Positions 19,626-29,034 of a DNA stretch of 64,000 nucleotides are shown here, piece after piece. Every line of letters starts with the position of its first letter. The first letter of the stretch is position 1. The notes below the pieces were generated by a model. The model searched no databases, had not been told where the DNA came from, and worked only from the letters and a program-made list of their open reading frames with translations. This DNA is from an uncultured Macellibacteroides sp. Lineage in GTDB: Bacteria > Bacteroidota > Bacteroidia > Bacteroidales > Tannerellaceae. The stretch is from positions 1,364,001 through 1,428,000 of the forward strand of contig NZ_OY762974.1 of the NCBI RefSeq assembly GCF_963667135.1, read 5' to 3'. Position numbers and translations under genes: made by a program.

Positions 19626-20924
19626 ATGCTCATGAAAATTACTAAAAAACTCGTTAACAGATTGGGATCTGCCTGTGTATGCGCAGCGGCTTGTGTATTA
19701 ACCTTGACAAGTTGTGGAGAAGCTCAGCAAAATGTCCTCACTCCTCAGGAAGAAGCCGACGGATGGAAATTATTATTTGATGGCAAAACATTGGCCGGAT
19801 GGAAGGATTACAACGGAACAACCCTTACTCAACCTTGGGGAGTTGTTGACGGATGTATCCAGGCAACGGGCGGTGGCAGCGATGCCAGTGGTTATATTGT
19901 AACCGACAAGCAGTACGAAAACTTTGAACTATCCTGGGATTGGAAACTATCCAAAGGCGGAAACAGCGGTATGTTATATCACGTGGTTGAACGTCCGGAC
20001 TTTGCTGTTCCTTACGTAACCGGTCCGGAATATCAGCTGATAGACGAACCTAATTTTGCCGAACCATTGGAAGCCTGGCAGAAATTAGGTGTAGATTACG
20101 CCATGCATTTGCCGGATACAACAAAAATGAAAGTAAATCCGCAGGGAGAATGGAACAACTCTAAAATTGTATTCGATAATGGCCATGTTGAACATTGGCT
20201 AAACGGACAAAAAATCGTTGAATTCGAAGCATGGACCGACGATTGGTTTGCTAAGAAAAACAGTGGAAAATGGAATGATGCTCCCGAGTACGGATTGGCC
20301 AAAAAAGGCGTAATTTGTCTTCAGGATCATGGATATCCTGCCTCTTTCCGCAATATCAAGATCAAAGAATTACCAAGAAAGACCAAGGAAACAGCTTTGT
20401 TTAACGGCGTAGATCTTACCGGATGGGAAGTTTACGGAACAGAACAGTGGTACGTAAAAGATAGTCTGTTAATTTGCGAAAGTGGTCCGGATAAACAATA
20501 CGGTTACCTGGGAACCCGCGAATATTACGACGATTTCGACTTTACTGCAGAATTCAAACAGGAAGCAGATGGCAACTCGGGCATCTTTATCCGTTCTACC
20601 GTAGGCGATAGTGTAAAGGTTAACGGCTGGCAGGTTGAAGTGGCTCCCAAGGGAATGGATACCGGTGGTATTTATGAATCTTATGGCCGCGAATGGCTGG
20701 TTCAGATCCCGGACGAAAAAGAAAATATCCTTAAACCGGGCGAATGGAATACCATGCGCATCAAGGTTCAGGGCGACAATGTAACTACCTGGCTGAACGG
20801 ACAGGAAATGGTTAACCTAACCGACGAAAAGATAGGAAAAGGTCAGGGACGCATTGCTCTTCAGATCCATGATGGTGGCGGAATTAAAGTTCTCTGGCGG
20901 AATCTTGTTGTAAAGACGTTATAA
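19626..20924 (+). CDS. Lipoprotein with two DUF1080 domains (3-keto-disaccharide hydrolase type)
   Basis: 432 residues. The N-terminal signal peptide has a lipobox (VLTLTSC), so the protein is probably a membrane lipoprotein. Two DUF1080 domains follow, about 45-250 (WKLLFDGKTLAGW ... NIKIKELPR) and about 255-430 (ALFNGVDLTGWEVYG ... LWRNLVVK). DUF1080 proteins are concanavalin-like beta-sandwiches; some hydrolyse 3-keto-glycosides. The domains are alike in plan but not close copies. ATG at 19626 or 19632 could start it; the second gives a shorter, more standard signal peptide. TATGTTTG at 19596-19603 is a -7 element. No 3-dehydrogenase partner gene is nearby. Confidence 0.87.
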   Translation: MLMKITKKLVNRLGSACVCAAACVLTLTSCGEAQQNVLTPQEEADGWKLLFDGKTLAGWKDYNGTTLTQPWGVVDGCIQATGGGSDASGYIVTDKQYENFELSWDWKLSKGGNSGMLYHVVERPDFAVPYVTGPEYQLIDEPNFAEPLEAWQKLGVDYAMHLPDTTKMKVNPQGEWNNSKIVFDNGHVEHWLNGQKIVEFEAWTDDWFAKKNSGKWNDAPEYGLAKKGVICLQDHGYPASFRNIKIKELPRKTKETALFNGVDLTGWEVYGTEQWYVKDSLLICESGPDKQYGYLGTREYYDDFDFTAEFKQEADGNSGIFIRSTVGDSVKVNGWQVEVAPKGMDTGGIYESYGREWLVQIPDEKENILKPGEWNTMRIKVQGDNVTTWLNGQEMVNLTDEKIGKGQGRIALQIHDGGGIKVLWRNLVVKTL

Positions 20925-20952
20925 TTTTATACAAGATATACTACCTTTATAG

Positions 20953-21016
20953 AAAACCATGTACATGTAAATTAAAAAGCATGTACATGGTTTTTAATTT
21001 ACATGTACATGCTTTT
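20953..21016 (+). terminator. Terminator with three overlapping, mutually exclusive hairpins
   Basis: Three perfect pairings share the same sequence. Arms 20953-20967/20980-20994 (15 bp, followed by T5) form a terminator for the DUF1080 gene. Arms 20975-20989/21002-21016 (15 bp) form a second. Arms 20958-20978/20991-21011 (21 bp) form a third. All are built from the palindrome CATGTACATG, present three times. The first reads as a plain terminator; alternative folds would compete with it. Confidence 0.75.
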
Positions 21017-21193
21017 CTAAGCCGCTCACTGGATTAATGTAAAAAAGTATATATCTGTATACATCTTTTTAGTATTCCAATTGCAATTTATAGAGTTGCA
21101 GAACGTTGAAATTAAGGTTATTTCTTACCTTTGTCCCCGTTGCCTTGATGAAAGGCGCATACAATCGAATTAATTATCACTATATACTATCGT

Positions 21194-24100
21194 ATGGGAA
21201 AATATAAACTAATCAACAACGCACTGGGCTGGCTTACTTTTGCCATCTCTTCGATCGTTTATTTGATGACTATGGAACCCACCGCCAGCTTTTGGGATTG
21301 CGGTGAGTTTATCTCTTCTGCCTTTAAACTGGAAGTAGGACACCCCCCCGGAGCACCGTTCTTTATGCTGACAGCCAACCTGTTCACCCAGTTTGCTTCG
21401 GATCCTTCGCAGGTAGCCGTGATGGTTAACTCGATGAGTGCCCTGTTCAGCGGACTCACCATCTTATTCTTGTTCTGGAGTATCACTCACCTTGCCCGCC
21501 GGATTATTGTAAAAGAAGGCGAAGAGGTAACAACCGCCCAGCTTATTGCCATTATGGGCAGTGGTCTTGTGGGAGCATTGGCCTACGCATTTAGCGATAC
21601 GTTCTGGTTCAGTGCGGTGGAAGGCGAAGTATATGCTTACTCGTCGCTGTTTACTGCCGTTGTATTCTGGCTGATCCTGAAATGGGAAGCCGTTGCCGAC
21701 AAACCTCATGCCGACAGATGGATGGTGTTGATTGCTTATCTGATGGGACTTAGTATTGGTGTTCACTTGCTGAACCTGCTTTGTATTCCTGCCATTGTAC
21801 TGGTGTATTATTATAAGAAATTCCCTAACCCTACACTTAAAGGTACTGCCGTATCACTGTTGATATCCTTTGCAATTATCGCCATCATGATGTATGGTGT
21901 TGTTCAAGGTCTGGTTGAAGTATGCGGCTGGTTTGAATTGTTGCTGGTAAACCAAATGGGCATGCCTTATAATTCGGGTGTATTTGCCTATGTAGTTGTA
22001 TTGCTGGGAGTTCTTGCCTGGGCAATCTACGAAACCATGGTTGCCGAACCCAATAAAACGCGTCTTAATATTGCCTTTATTCTTTCAGTAACTCTTATCG
22101 GTATCCCATTTATTGGGAGTGGCTATGTATTAGGTATTATCCTTATTATTGCCTTGACAGCCTATTTGTTTGTTGCCAAAAAGACTAACATTCAGCTGTT
22201 GAATACCATTCTGGTATCCTTGCTGGTTATCGTTGTTGGTTATTCTTCGTATGCACTGATACTGGTTCGTTCGTCGGCCGAAACGCCTATGGATCAGAAC
22301 TCACCCAAAGATATCTTTACTTTACGCACGTATCTTGCCCGCGAACAGTACGGCAAAGTGCCTCTTATCTACGGTCAGACATACGTTTCTGAAGTAAAAC
22401 GCGAAAATCAGGGAGGTACTTGTGCCGCTGTAACGAAGGAAGGAGCGCCTACCTGGAGCCGCGTAATCAAGAAAGACAAATCAGAAAAAGACAAGTACTA
22501 CGTATCCCGTTACGAAACGGAATACGAATACATAGACGAACTTGACATGCTTTTCCCTCGTATGCACAGTAATGACGGTCGTCATGTTAGCGCTTATCAG
22601 GAATGGGCTCAGGTAAAAGGCGAGCCGGTCAGATTTAACCGTTGTGGCGAAGATGTGACGGTTATGAAGCCTACTTTTGCCGAAAACATCCGGTTCTTCG
22701 TTTCTTATCAGCTTAATTTTATGTACTGGCGTTACTTTATGTGGAACTTCTCCGGTCGCCAGAACGACCTTCAGGGTAATGGCGAAGTGGACAAAGGAAA
22801 CTGGATTACCGGAATCAGTGCCATCGATTCGGTTATGGTTGGTCCGCAGGATGAAATGCCTTACGACATTGCCAATAATAAAGGGCACAACGTTTACTAT
22901 CTGCTGCCATTGTTGTTGGGTATAATCGGACTTCTTTACCAGGCCTATGCAGGCGATAAGGGAATTCAATCCTTCTGGGTTACTTTCTTTTTGTTCTTTA
23001 TGACCGGTATTGCCATTGTTCTTTATCTGAATCAGACTCCTTACCAACCGCGCGAACGAGACTACGCCTATGCCGGTTCGTTCTATGCATTTTGTATCTG
23101 GATAGGATTCGGTGTGGCTGGATTAGCCAAAGTTCTGGAAAAATACGGAAAGATGCCTGCCATTGCCGCAGCTTCTGTTGCAACTGTTGCCAGTTTGCTT
23201 GTTCCCATTCAGATGGCTGCTCAAAACTGGGACGATCACGACCGTTCGGACCGTTATGTTGCCCGCGACTTTGGTATCAATTACCTGGAATCCTGCGAGC
23301 CTAATGCCGTTATATTTACAAATGGAGATAACGATACTTTCCCATTGTGGTATGCACAGGAAGTGGAAGGCGTTCGTACAGATATACGTGTATGTAATAC
23401 CAGCTATCTGCAGACCGACTGGTACATCGATCAGATGAAACGTCAGGCTTACGAGTCGGAGCCGCTGCCTATTTCATGGAACAGATCCGATTACGTGCAG
23501 GGAACCCGCGATGTAGCTTATATATTCCCGATGACCGACCAGGCTATCGATCTGAATACGGCATTGAACTTCGTTCGCAGCAACGATCCTAAATACAAAA
23601 AGATTCCCGGAATCAATCAGGCACTGGATTATATTCCTTCGCAAAAACTGATTTATAAGGTTGATTCGGCCGCTGCGCTTAAAAGCGGAGTGATTAAGTC
23701 GGAAGATGCTGGTCTTATGCTTAAGGAAATGACCATTGATTTGAAGGACAAGGAAGTTCTTGGAAAGCAGGAACTGATTGTTTTGGATATGTTGCAGACC
23801 AACAACTGGAAGCGCCCCATCTATTATGCGGTAACTGTTAGTCCCGATCAGTTTGTAAAACTGGATGGATATTTCCAACAGACAGGTCTGGCCTATCAGA
23901 TTGTTCCGATGCATACGCAAGGAACCGATAAGGCTGTAAACTCCGAGCGCATGTTCGACAATGTGATGAACAAGTTCAAATGGGGAGGTGTAAGCAATCC
24001 CAATGTATACCTGGACGAAAATACAATGCGCATGTGTAAAAGCTTCCGTATGGCATTGTTCAGCAAATTGGCTTCTACCCTGATCAACGAAGGAAAGAAC

Positions 24101-24451
24101 GATAAAGCACTTCAGGTACTTGATAAAGCGATGGAAGTTCTTCCCGCTAAGACCGTTCCGCTGGATTACAGCGCCCTTTCGCTGGGAGAATTCTACTTTA
24201 CCTTGAATCAGCCGAAGAAAGCCGAGGCAATTTTCAACGGTATTGCTGATAATTCTATTCGCAGCCTGCGTTGGTACTTCCGTTTAAATCCGAATCAGAT
24301 GGCTTCCATTATGGGCGATGTTGAACACAACCTGGCCGTATTGCAGGAAGTTCTTCGGATTGCAAAACAGTACAACCCGGAATTTGGCAAAGCATTCCAG
24401 GAAGAATTTGATAATTACCGTATGGCTTACGGTTCAGTACGCAAACAGTAA
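21194..24451 (+). CDS. DUF2723 multi-pass membrane protein (TMEM260-like, predicted glycosyltransferase)
   Basis: 1,085 residues. The N-terminal about 600 residues hold many membrane segments with the family hallmark TASFWDCGEFISSAFKLEVG and HPPGAPFF, the acidic first-loop pattern of GT-C type transferases. The C-terminal part is soluble, with a helical TPR-like tail (ALQVLDKAMEVLPA, AEAIFNGIAD). The human homologue TMEM260 is a protein O-mannosyltransferase; Bacteroidetes glycosylate many periplasmic proteins by O-mannose-based glycans, so a related role is plausible but inferred. TACCTTTG lies at 21126-21133, with TTG only 17 nt upstream. The stop is 3 nt before the deacetylase gene. Confidence 0.85.
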   Translation: MGKYKLINNALGWLTFAISSIVYLMTMEPTASFWDCGEFISSAFKLEVGHPPGAPFFMLTANLFTQFASDPSQVAVMVNSMSALFSGLTILFLFWSITHLARRIIVKEGEEVTTAQLIAIMGSGLVGALAYAFSDTFWFSAVEGEVYAYSSLFTAVVFWLILKWEAVADKPHADRWMVLIAYLMGLSIGVHLLNLLCIPAIVLVYYYKKFPNPTLKGTAVSLLISFAIIAIMMYGVVQGLVEVCGWFELLLVNQMGMPYNSGVFAYVVVLLGVLAWAIYETMVAEPNKTRLNIAFILSVTLIGIPFIGSGYVLGIILIIALTAYLFVAKKTNIQLLNTILVSLLVIVVGYSSYALILVRSSAETPMDQNSPKDIFTLRTYLAREQYGKVPLIYGQTYVSEVKRENQGGTCAAVTKEGAPTWSRVIKKDKSEKDKYYVSRYETEYEYIDELDMLFPRMHSNDGRHVSAYQEWAQVKGEPVRFNRCGEDVTVMKPTFAENIRFFVSYQLNFMYWRYFMWNFSGRQNDLQGNGEVDKGNWITGISAIDSVMVGPQDEMPYDIANNKGHNVYYLLPLLLGIIGLLYQAYAGDKGIQSFWVTFFLFFMTGIAIVLYLNQTPYQPRERDYAYAGSFYAFCIWIGFGVAGLAKVLEKYGKMPAIAAASVATVASLLVPIQMAAQNWDDHDRSDRYVARDFGINYLESCEPNAVIFTNGDNDTFPLWYAQEVEGVRTDIRVCNTSYLQTDWYIDQMKRQAYESEPLPISWNRSDYVQGTRDVAYIFPMTDQAIDLNTALNFVRSNDPKYKKIPGINQALDYIPSQKLIYKVDSAAALKSGVIKSEDAGLMLKEMTIDLKDKEVLGKQELIVLDMLQTNNWKRPIYYAVTVSPDQFVKLDGYFQQTGLAYQIVPMHTQGTDKAVNSERMFDNVMNKFKWGGVSNPNVYLDENTMRMCKSFRMALFSKLASTLINEGKNDKALQVLDKAMEVLPAKTVPLDYSALSLGEFYFTLNQPKKAEAIFNGIADNSIRSLRWYFRLNPNQMASIMGDVEHNLAVLQEVLRIAKQYNPEFGKAFQEEFDNYRMAYGSVRKQ

Positions 24452-24454
24452 AGT

Positions 24455-25066
24455 ATGTTTATAGAACAACCCCCGTTCCTTTACAGAGCGTTGTTTCCAG
24501 GGGTAATCTGGAGAATTCCCGCCAAGAAGAAGTGTGTATATCTCACCTTCGACGACGGACCAATTCCCGAGGTTACCCCTTGGGTTTTGGATACTCTCGA
24601 CAAATATGGTATAAAGGCCACCTTCTTTTGTGTTGGCGACAATGTCCGCAAGTACCCCGAAGTCTACCAGATGGTGCTTGACCGGGGACATAAAGTGGGC
24701 AACCACACCTTCAACCATATTCAGGGTATCAGATTCTGGACAAAGAATTATGTGGCCAATGTAAAGAAAGCCGCAGAGTTGATAAAGAGCAATTTGTTTC
24801 GCCCTCCTCACGGTCACATGCGGTTTCCGCAAGTGATGTGGCTGCGGCTCAACTATAAAATTATTATGTGGGACGTGGTAACACGCGATTATAGTCCGCA
24901 TATGACGCCCAACGGCGTATTTAATGTCGTTAAGAACTATACACGCAACGGCTCCATCATTGTGTTTCACGATTCCTTGAAATCGGAGAATAACATGAAG
25001 AATGCGTTGCCCCGTTCTATCGAATGGCTTCAAAAAGAAGGATACGAGTTTAAAATATTGGAATGA
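24455..25066 (+). CDS. Polysaccharide deacetylase (NodB/CE4 family)
   Basis: 203 residues, little more than the NodB domain. Metal ligands D34 (TFDDGP at 31-36), H84 and H88 (GNHTFNH) are all present, as are the catalytic Asp, the FRPPHGH motif and the later SIIVFHDS. Such enzymes remove acetyl groups from peptidoglycan, chitin oligomers or other N-acetylated sugars. There is no clear signal peptide (the N-terminus is MFIEQPPFLYRALFPGVIW), so it may be membrane-attached or cytoplasmic. It starts 3 nt after the DUF2723 gene and overlaps queG by 4 nt; the run DUF2723-deacetylase-queG-S37 is probably one operon. Confidence 0.9.
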   Translation: MFIEQPPFLYRALFPGVIWRIPAKKKCVYLTFDDGPIPEVTPWVLDTLDKYGIKATFFCVGDNVRKYPEVYQMVLDRGHKVGNHTFNHIQGIRFWTKNYVANVKKAAELIKSNLFRPPHGHMRFPQVMWLRLNYKIIMWDVVTRDYSPHMTPNGVFNVVKNYTRNGSIIVFHDSLKSENNMKNALPRSIEWLQKEGYEFKILE

Positions 25067-25992
25067 TTTCCGAACAACGGATAAAGGAAGAGGCTATGCG
25101 CCTGGGGTTCGCTGCTTGCGGGATCTCGGAAGCCGGCCCGGCCAGCAGCGAAGCATCCTATTTTGACAACTGGCTGGCCGAAGGGAATCATGCGGGTATG
25201 AGGTTCATGGAAAACTACCGTGACCTTCGTCTTGATCCTGCCGGATTACTGGATGGCGCCCGTTCTATTATATCCGTTGCGATGAATTACTATCCTGCGG
25301 TAAGACAACCGGAGGATGTTCCTCAGCTTGCTTACTACGCGTATGGCAAAGATTACCACGACGTGATGAAGGAAAAGCTTGCTCAACTGGTTGCCTTTAT
25401 TCGTCGCGAAGTGGATATGAACGCCCGTTGTTTTACCGACTCAGCTCCCATTTTGGAAAGATACTGGGCCTGGAAAGCCGGACTTGGCTGGATTGGGAAA
25501 AACACCCACCTCATCATTCCCGGCAAAGGTTCTTACTTTTTCCTTGGAGAGATCGTTACCGACCTGTACCTCACACCGGACAGCCCTATGGAAAATAGGT
25601 GCGGCCAATGTACCCGTTGCATGGATGCTTGTCCCACAAAGGCAATCGAAGCTCCAAAAAAGCTGAACGCAGGAAAGTGTATCTCGTACCTCACCATCGA
25701 AAACCAGGAAGAGATTCCCGAAGAGCTTGCTTCGTTAACGGGAAACCGTATATACGGTTGCGATACCTGCCAGCAGGTTTGCCCCTGGAACCGGTTTGCA
25801 CACCCCGCCGACGAAGCTTCTTTCAGGATGAACGACGAGCTTGCCGCCATGACAGCTCAGAAGTGGTACTCTCTATCCCGTGAAGAGTACACCCGCCTCT
25901 TCAAAGGATCGGCCGTGAAGCGTGCCAAGTTTGAGGGGTTACAACGTAACATTGCAAATTATCAAAAGAATAATAACACAACTAAGATTTAG
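25063..25992 (+). CDS. queG: Epoxyqueuosine reductase
   Basis: Last step of queuosine synthesis in tRNA: reduces epoxyqueuosine to queuosine, using cobalamin and two 4Fe-4S clusters. 309 residues, normal for QueG. The two cluster motifs are CGQCTRCMDACPTKAI and CDTCQQVCPWN in the C-terminal half; the conserved Asp near ARCFTDSAPILER is the proton donor region. The start overlaps the deacetylase stop (ATGA). No other que genes in the window. Confidence 0.96.
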   Translation: MISEQRIKEEAMRLGFAACGISEAGPASSEASYFDNWLAEGNHAGMRFMENYRDLRLDPAGLLDGARSIISVAMNYYPAVRQPEDVPQLAYYAYGKDYHDVMKEKLAQLVAFIRREVDMNARCFTDSAPILERYWAWKAGLGWIGKNTHLIIPGKGSYFFLGEIVTDLYLTPDSPMENRCGQCTRCMDACPTKAIEAPKKLNAGKCISYLTIENQEEIPEELASLTGNRIYGCDTCQQVCPWNRFAHPADEASFRMNDELAAMTAQKWYSLSREEYTRLFKGSAVKRAKFEGLQRNIANYQKNNNTTKI

Positions 25993-27276
25993 ATGAAAAG
26001 AATCAGCCATCTGCTTCTCCTGTTTCTGCTTATTGCGGTAACGGCAGGCGCAGCACCTAAAGCACTAAAGGAAAAACTTGCTTCCTTGCAGGGAATCGAA
26101 TCTGTCGACACCTTGTCGTCCGACTATTTTACTGAGAAATACGTAGTAACGGTTCGCCAGCCTCTGGATCACCAGCACCCCGAAAAGGGATCGTTCACAC
26201 AGCGTGTGGTGGTTAGCCACGTTGGATACGACCGCCCCACGGTACTGATTACCGAAGGATACAGCGGCGACTACGGACTTAATCCGCGTTACCGTGAGGA
26301 ACTTTCAGGCATTTTCAATACCAATATGATATTTGTAGAGCACCGCTACTTCTCTGGTTCTGTTCCTGATTCACTCAACTGGGACTATCTTACTGCCGAA
26401 AACTCGGCATACGACCTGCATCATATCACCCAACTTTTCAAACAAATCTATCAGGAGAAATGGATCAGCACCGGAATTAGCAAAGGCGGACAAACAGCCT
26501 TGATCTACCGGGCTTTCTTTCCAAATGATGTAGATATAACCGTTCCCTACGTAGCTCCCGTAAGCCGTTCGGCCGAAGATGGGCGTCACGAGCCATTTAT
26601 CAGCCACGTATCCGACACGCAATCAAGAGAAACAATCCTGAACTTTCAGCGCGAAGTATTGAAACGAAGAGAGACCATGCTTCCTCTGCTCGAAAAACTC
26701 TGCAACGAGAAGCAACTAACCTTCCGCATTCCGATGAATGAAGTGCTGGATTATTGCGTGCTGGAATACTCATTCGCCTTCTGGCAATGGGGAACTCCCG
26801 TATCAACCATTCCGGCAACATCGGCAACAGACGATGAACTATTCAGACACCTTGCGGAGATAAGCGGTCCGGAATACTTTGCAAAAGATCAGCCTACCCA
26901 GGCATTCTTTATTCAGGCAGCCCGCGAACTTGGCTATTACGGATATGATACCGAACCGTTCAAAGGGCTCCTTTCCATCCAAAGCAGCAAAGGATACCTG
27001 GAACGAATCATGCTGCCCGAAGGCGTTCGCATTTCATTCCGGCCGGAACTCTACCAAAAGTTAACCCGATTTGTTGCGGAATCCGATCCAAAACTTATCT
27101 TTGTATACGGAGAGTACGATCCATGGACTTCGGTAGGGATGACCCAATTAAAAGGAAAGAAAAATATGTTTGCCGCCGTTCAACCGAAGGGTAGTCACCG
27201 GGCACGTATAAATTCCCTGCCCGACTCCCTGCGCAATAAAGTTATCAAGCGCCTAACAAAATGGCTGGAAGAATAA
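25993..27276 (+). CDS. Exported S37-family (PS-10) aminopeptidase
   Basis: 427 residues with a signal peptide (MKRISHLLLLFLLIAVTAGAA). Alpha/beta-hydrolase serine peptidase of the S37 family, known from Streptomyces tripeptidyl aminopeptidases and common in Bacteroidetes. Nucleophile S163 in STGISKGGQ, likely Asp in VYGEYDPWTS and His in KGSHRARI; the N-terminal domain motif VRQPLDHQHPEKGSF and EGYSGDYGLNPRY are typical. Starts directly after the queG stop, so it is likely co-transcribed. Predicted to remove short N-terminal peptides in the periplasm; substrate not known. Confidence 0.88.
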   Translation: MKRISHLLLLFLLIAVTAGAAPKALKEKLASLQGIESVDTLSSDYFTEKYVVTVRQPLDHQHPEKGSFTQRVVVSHVGYDRPTVLITEGYSGDYGLNPRYREELSGIFNTNMIFVEHRYFSGSVPDSLNWDYLTAENSAYDLHHITQLFKQIYQEKWISTGISKGGQTALIYRAFFPNDVDITVPYVAPVSRSAEDGRHEPFISHVSDTQSRETILNFQREVLKRRETMLPLLEKLCNEKQLTFRIPMNEVLDYCVLEYSFAFWQWGTPVSTIPATSATDDELFRHLAEISGPEYFAKDQPTQAFFIQAARELGYYGYDTEPFKGLLSIQSSKGYLERIMLPEGVRISFRPELYQKLTRFVAESDPKLIFVYGEYDPWTSVGMTQLKGKKNMFAAVQPKGSHRARINSLPDSLRNKVIKRLTKWLEE

Positions 27277-27348
27277 CTATATTTGCATTCAGATTTCCGG
27301 CATATCAACTTTTAAACGCTTAAGAACTTATTATCAACTAATACTATT

Positions 27349-28950
27349 ATGAAATTAAAACTCATCTCGGGGATATTACTCTCCATTTTCCTGGTTTCTT
27401 GCAAGACCGACACGCTTGTTACTTATGAAGTAATTCCGGCACCTCAATCGGTTGAATACAAAAGTGGCGTCTTGAAATTAGATAAAGTAGTGAAAGTCGC
27501 TTACTCAGCCGACCTTTCCAAAGAAGCATCCTTCATTAAAGAGGCTTTAAAATCCGATTTTGGAGTTGAAGCAGAACTGGTAAAGGAGGCTAAAAATGCG
27601 GACATCTCTTTGGTGATGGGTAAGTCAGGAACCTCAGAAAAAGAAGACGGATATGCAGTAAATGTAAGTTCGAAAGGTATAAAAGTTTCTTCTTCCTCTG
27701 CAACAGGTATATTTTACGGAATACAGACCCTGAGACAAATTATACAGAAGAAAGAAGAAATGCTGATTGTTCAAAAAGGGACTGTTAGCGATTCTCCCCG
27801 ATTTTCATGGCGTTCCTTCATGTTGGACGAAGGTCGCCACTTCAAAGGAAAAGAGGTTGTCAAACAATTACTTGACGAAATGGCTCTTCTTAAAATGAAT
27901 GTTTTCCATTGGCATTTAACCGAAGACCAGGGATGGAGAATTGAAATAAAGAAATATCCAAAGCTCACCGAAATAGGTTCGTTCCGCGACTCCACCGAAA
28001 TCAATCACTTTGAAAGCAACGTATTTGACGGAAAGCCTCATAGCGGTTTCTATACACAGGAAGACATAAAGGAAATAGTAGCTTACGCCGCCGACCGTCA
28101 TATCCTGGTGGTACCCGAAATAGAAATGCCCGGACATGCCAGTGCTGCGATAGCCGCTTATCCATGGCTTGGAACAACCGGTAAACAGATAAATGTTCCT
28201 TGCAAATTCGGTGTTCAATACGATATATTCAACGTAACAGATCCCAAAGTAATCGAATTCTTTACAGATGTGATCGACGAAGTAATTGCGCTGTTCCCTT
28301 CTCCCGTATTCCATATCGGCGGAGATGAGGTAAGATACAACCAGTGGAACGAATCTCCCGAAGTTAAATCGTACATGGAAAAGAACAACATAAAGACTCC
28401 TGCCGAATTACAGGTATTCTTCACCAACAAGATTTCAAACATACTTGCGGCCAAGAATAAAAGAATGATGGGCTGGAATGAAATTACGGGAGCTAAATTG
28501 CATGAGTATCAATCGGAAAATGACACCAAAGAGGGTAATGAAAAGTTGGCAGACGGAACGATCGTACACTTTTGGAAAGGTGATTCAAGCTTGATTTTGA
28601 ATACCATCCACAAAGGTTATGATATTGTAAACTCCGATAACGTATATACCTACCTTGATTATGACTATAAAGCAATCTCTTTACAAAATGCTTACGACTT
28701 TAATCCTATTCCCGCCGGACTTCCCAAAGAATTAGAAACAAAAGTTTTAGGAACAGGTTGCCAGATGTGGGGAGAATTTATTCCTACCGTCGAAACCATG
28801 AATTATAAGGTTTATCCCCGTCTGGCTGCTTACGCAGAAGGAGGATGGACTGCTGCGGAGAATAAAAATTACAGCCGGTTTAAGAAAGCTTTGCCTCATT
28901 TTTTAAACCGCTGGTCAGCCATGGGAATTAAATACGGACCCGTTGAATAA
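27349..28950 (+). CDS. Beta-N-acetylhexosaminidase, GH20 lipoprotein
   Basis: 533 residues; the signal peptide ends in a lipobox (SIFLVSCK), so the protein is probably anchored in the outer or inner membrane facing the periplasm. The N-terminal domain (25-145) is the GH20b type; the TIM barrel follows (SPRFSWRSFMLDEGRHF ... MNVFHWHLTEDQGWR). The catalytic pair is D326-E327 in HIGGDEV, the Asp polarising the acetamido group and Glu the acid/base. Substrates are terminal GlcNAc or GalNAc residues of host glycans, chitin oligomers or glycosaminoglycans. TATATTTG lies at 27278-27285. The gene precedes an ECF sigma gene but has its own transcription signals. Confidence 0.94.
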   Translation: MKLKLISGILLSIFLVSCKTDTLVTYEVIPAPQSVEYKSGVLKLDKVVKVAYSADLSKEASFIKEALKSDFGVEAELVKEAKNADISLVMGKSGTSEKEDGYAVNVSSKGIKVSSSSATGIFYGIQTLRQIIQKKEEMLIVQKGTVSDSPRFSWRSFMLDEGRHFKGKEVVKQLLDEMALLKMNVFHWHLTEDQGWRIEIKKYPKLTEIGSFRDSTEINHFESNVFDGKPHSGFYTQEDIKEIVAYAADRHILVVPEIEMPGHASAAIAAYPWLGTTGKQINVPCKFGVQYDIFNVTDPKVIEFFTDVIDEVIALFPSPVFHIGGDEVRYNQWNESPEVKSYMEKNNIKTPAELQVFFTNKISNILAAKNKRMMGWNEITGAKLHEYQSENDTKEGNEKLADGTIVHFWKGDSSLILNTIHKGYDIVNSDNVYTYLDYDYKAISLQNAYDFNPIPAGLPKELETKVLGTGCQMWGEFIPTVETMNYKVYPRLAAYAEGGWTAAENKNYSRFKKALPHFLNRWSAMGIKYGPVE

Positions 28951-28960
28951 AAATATAATT

Positions 28961-28991
28961 TTGTTTTTAAATTAAAAAAAATGTAATATTG
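28961..28991 (+). promoter_or_regulatory. Promoter of the ECF sigma gene at 29035
   Basis: TTG at 28961-28963, 20 nt, TAATATTG at 28984-28991, one base off the -7 consensus TAnnTTTG, 43 nt before the start codon. Confidence 0.55.
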
Positions 28992-29034
28992 CAGACCTTA
29001 TAGAACAAAAAGAAGATTCGGGTGGTGGATAAAT

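Noticed and set aside
22481-23047. 188-residue open frame opposite the DUF2723 gene
   Set aside because: Lies wholly within a well-supported gene on the other strand, with no recognisable domain; it is a mirror of that gene's codon pattern.
24434-25033. 199-residue open frame antisense to the polysaccharide deacetylase
   Set aside because: The plus-strand frame has all NodB motifs; the antisense frame has none.
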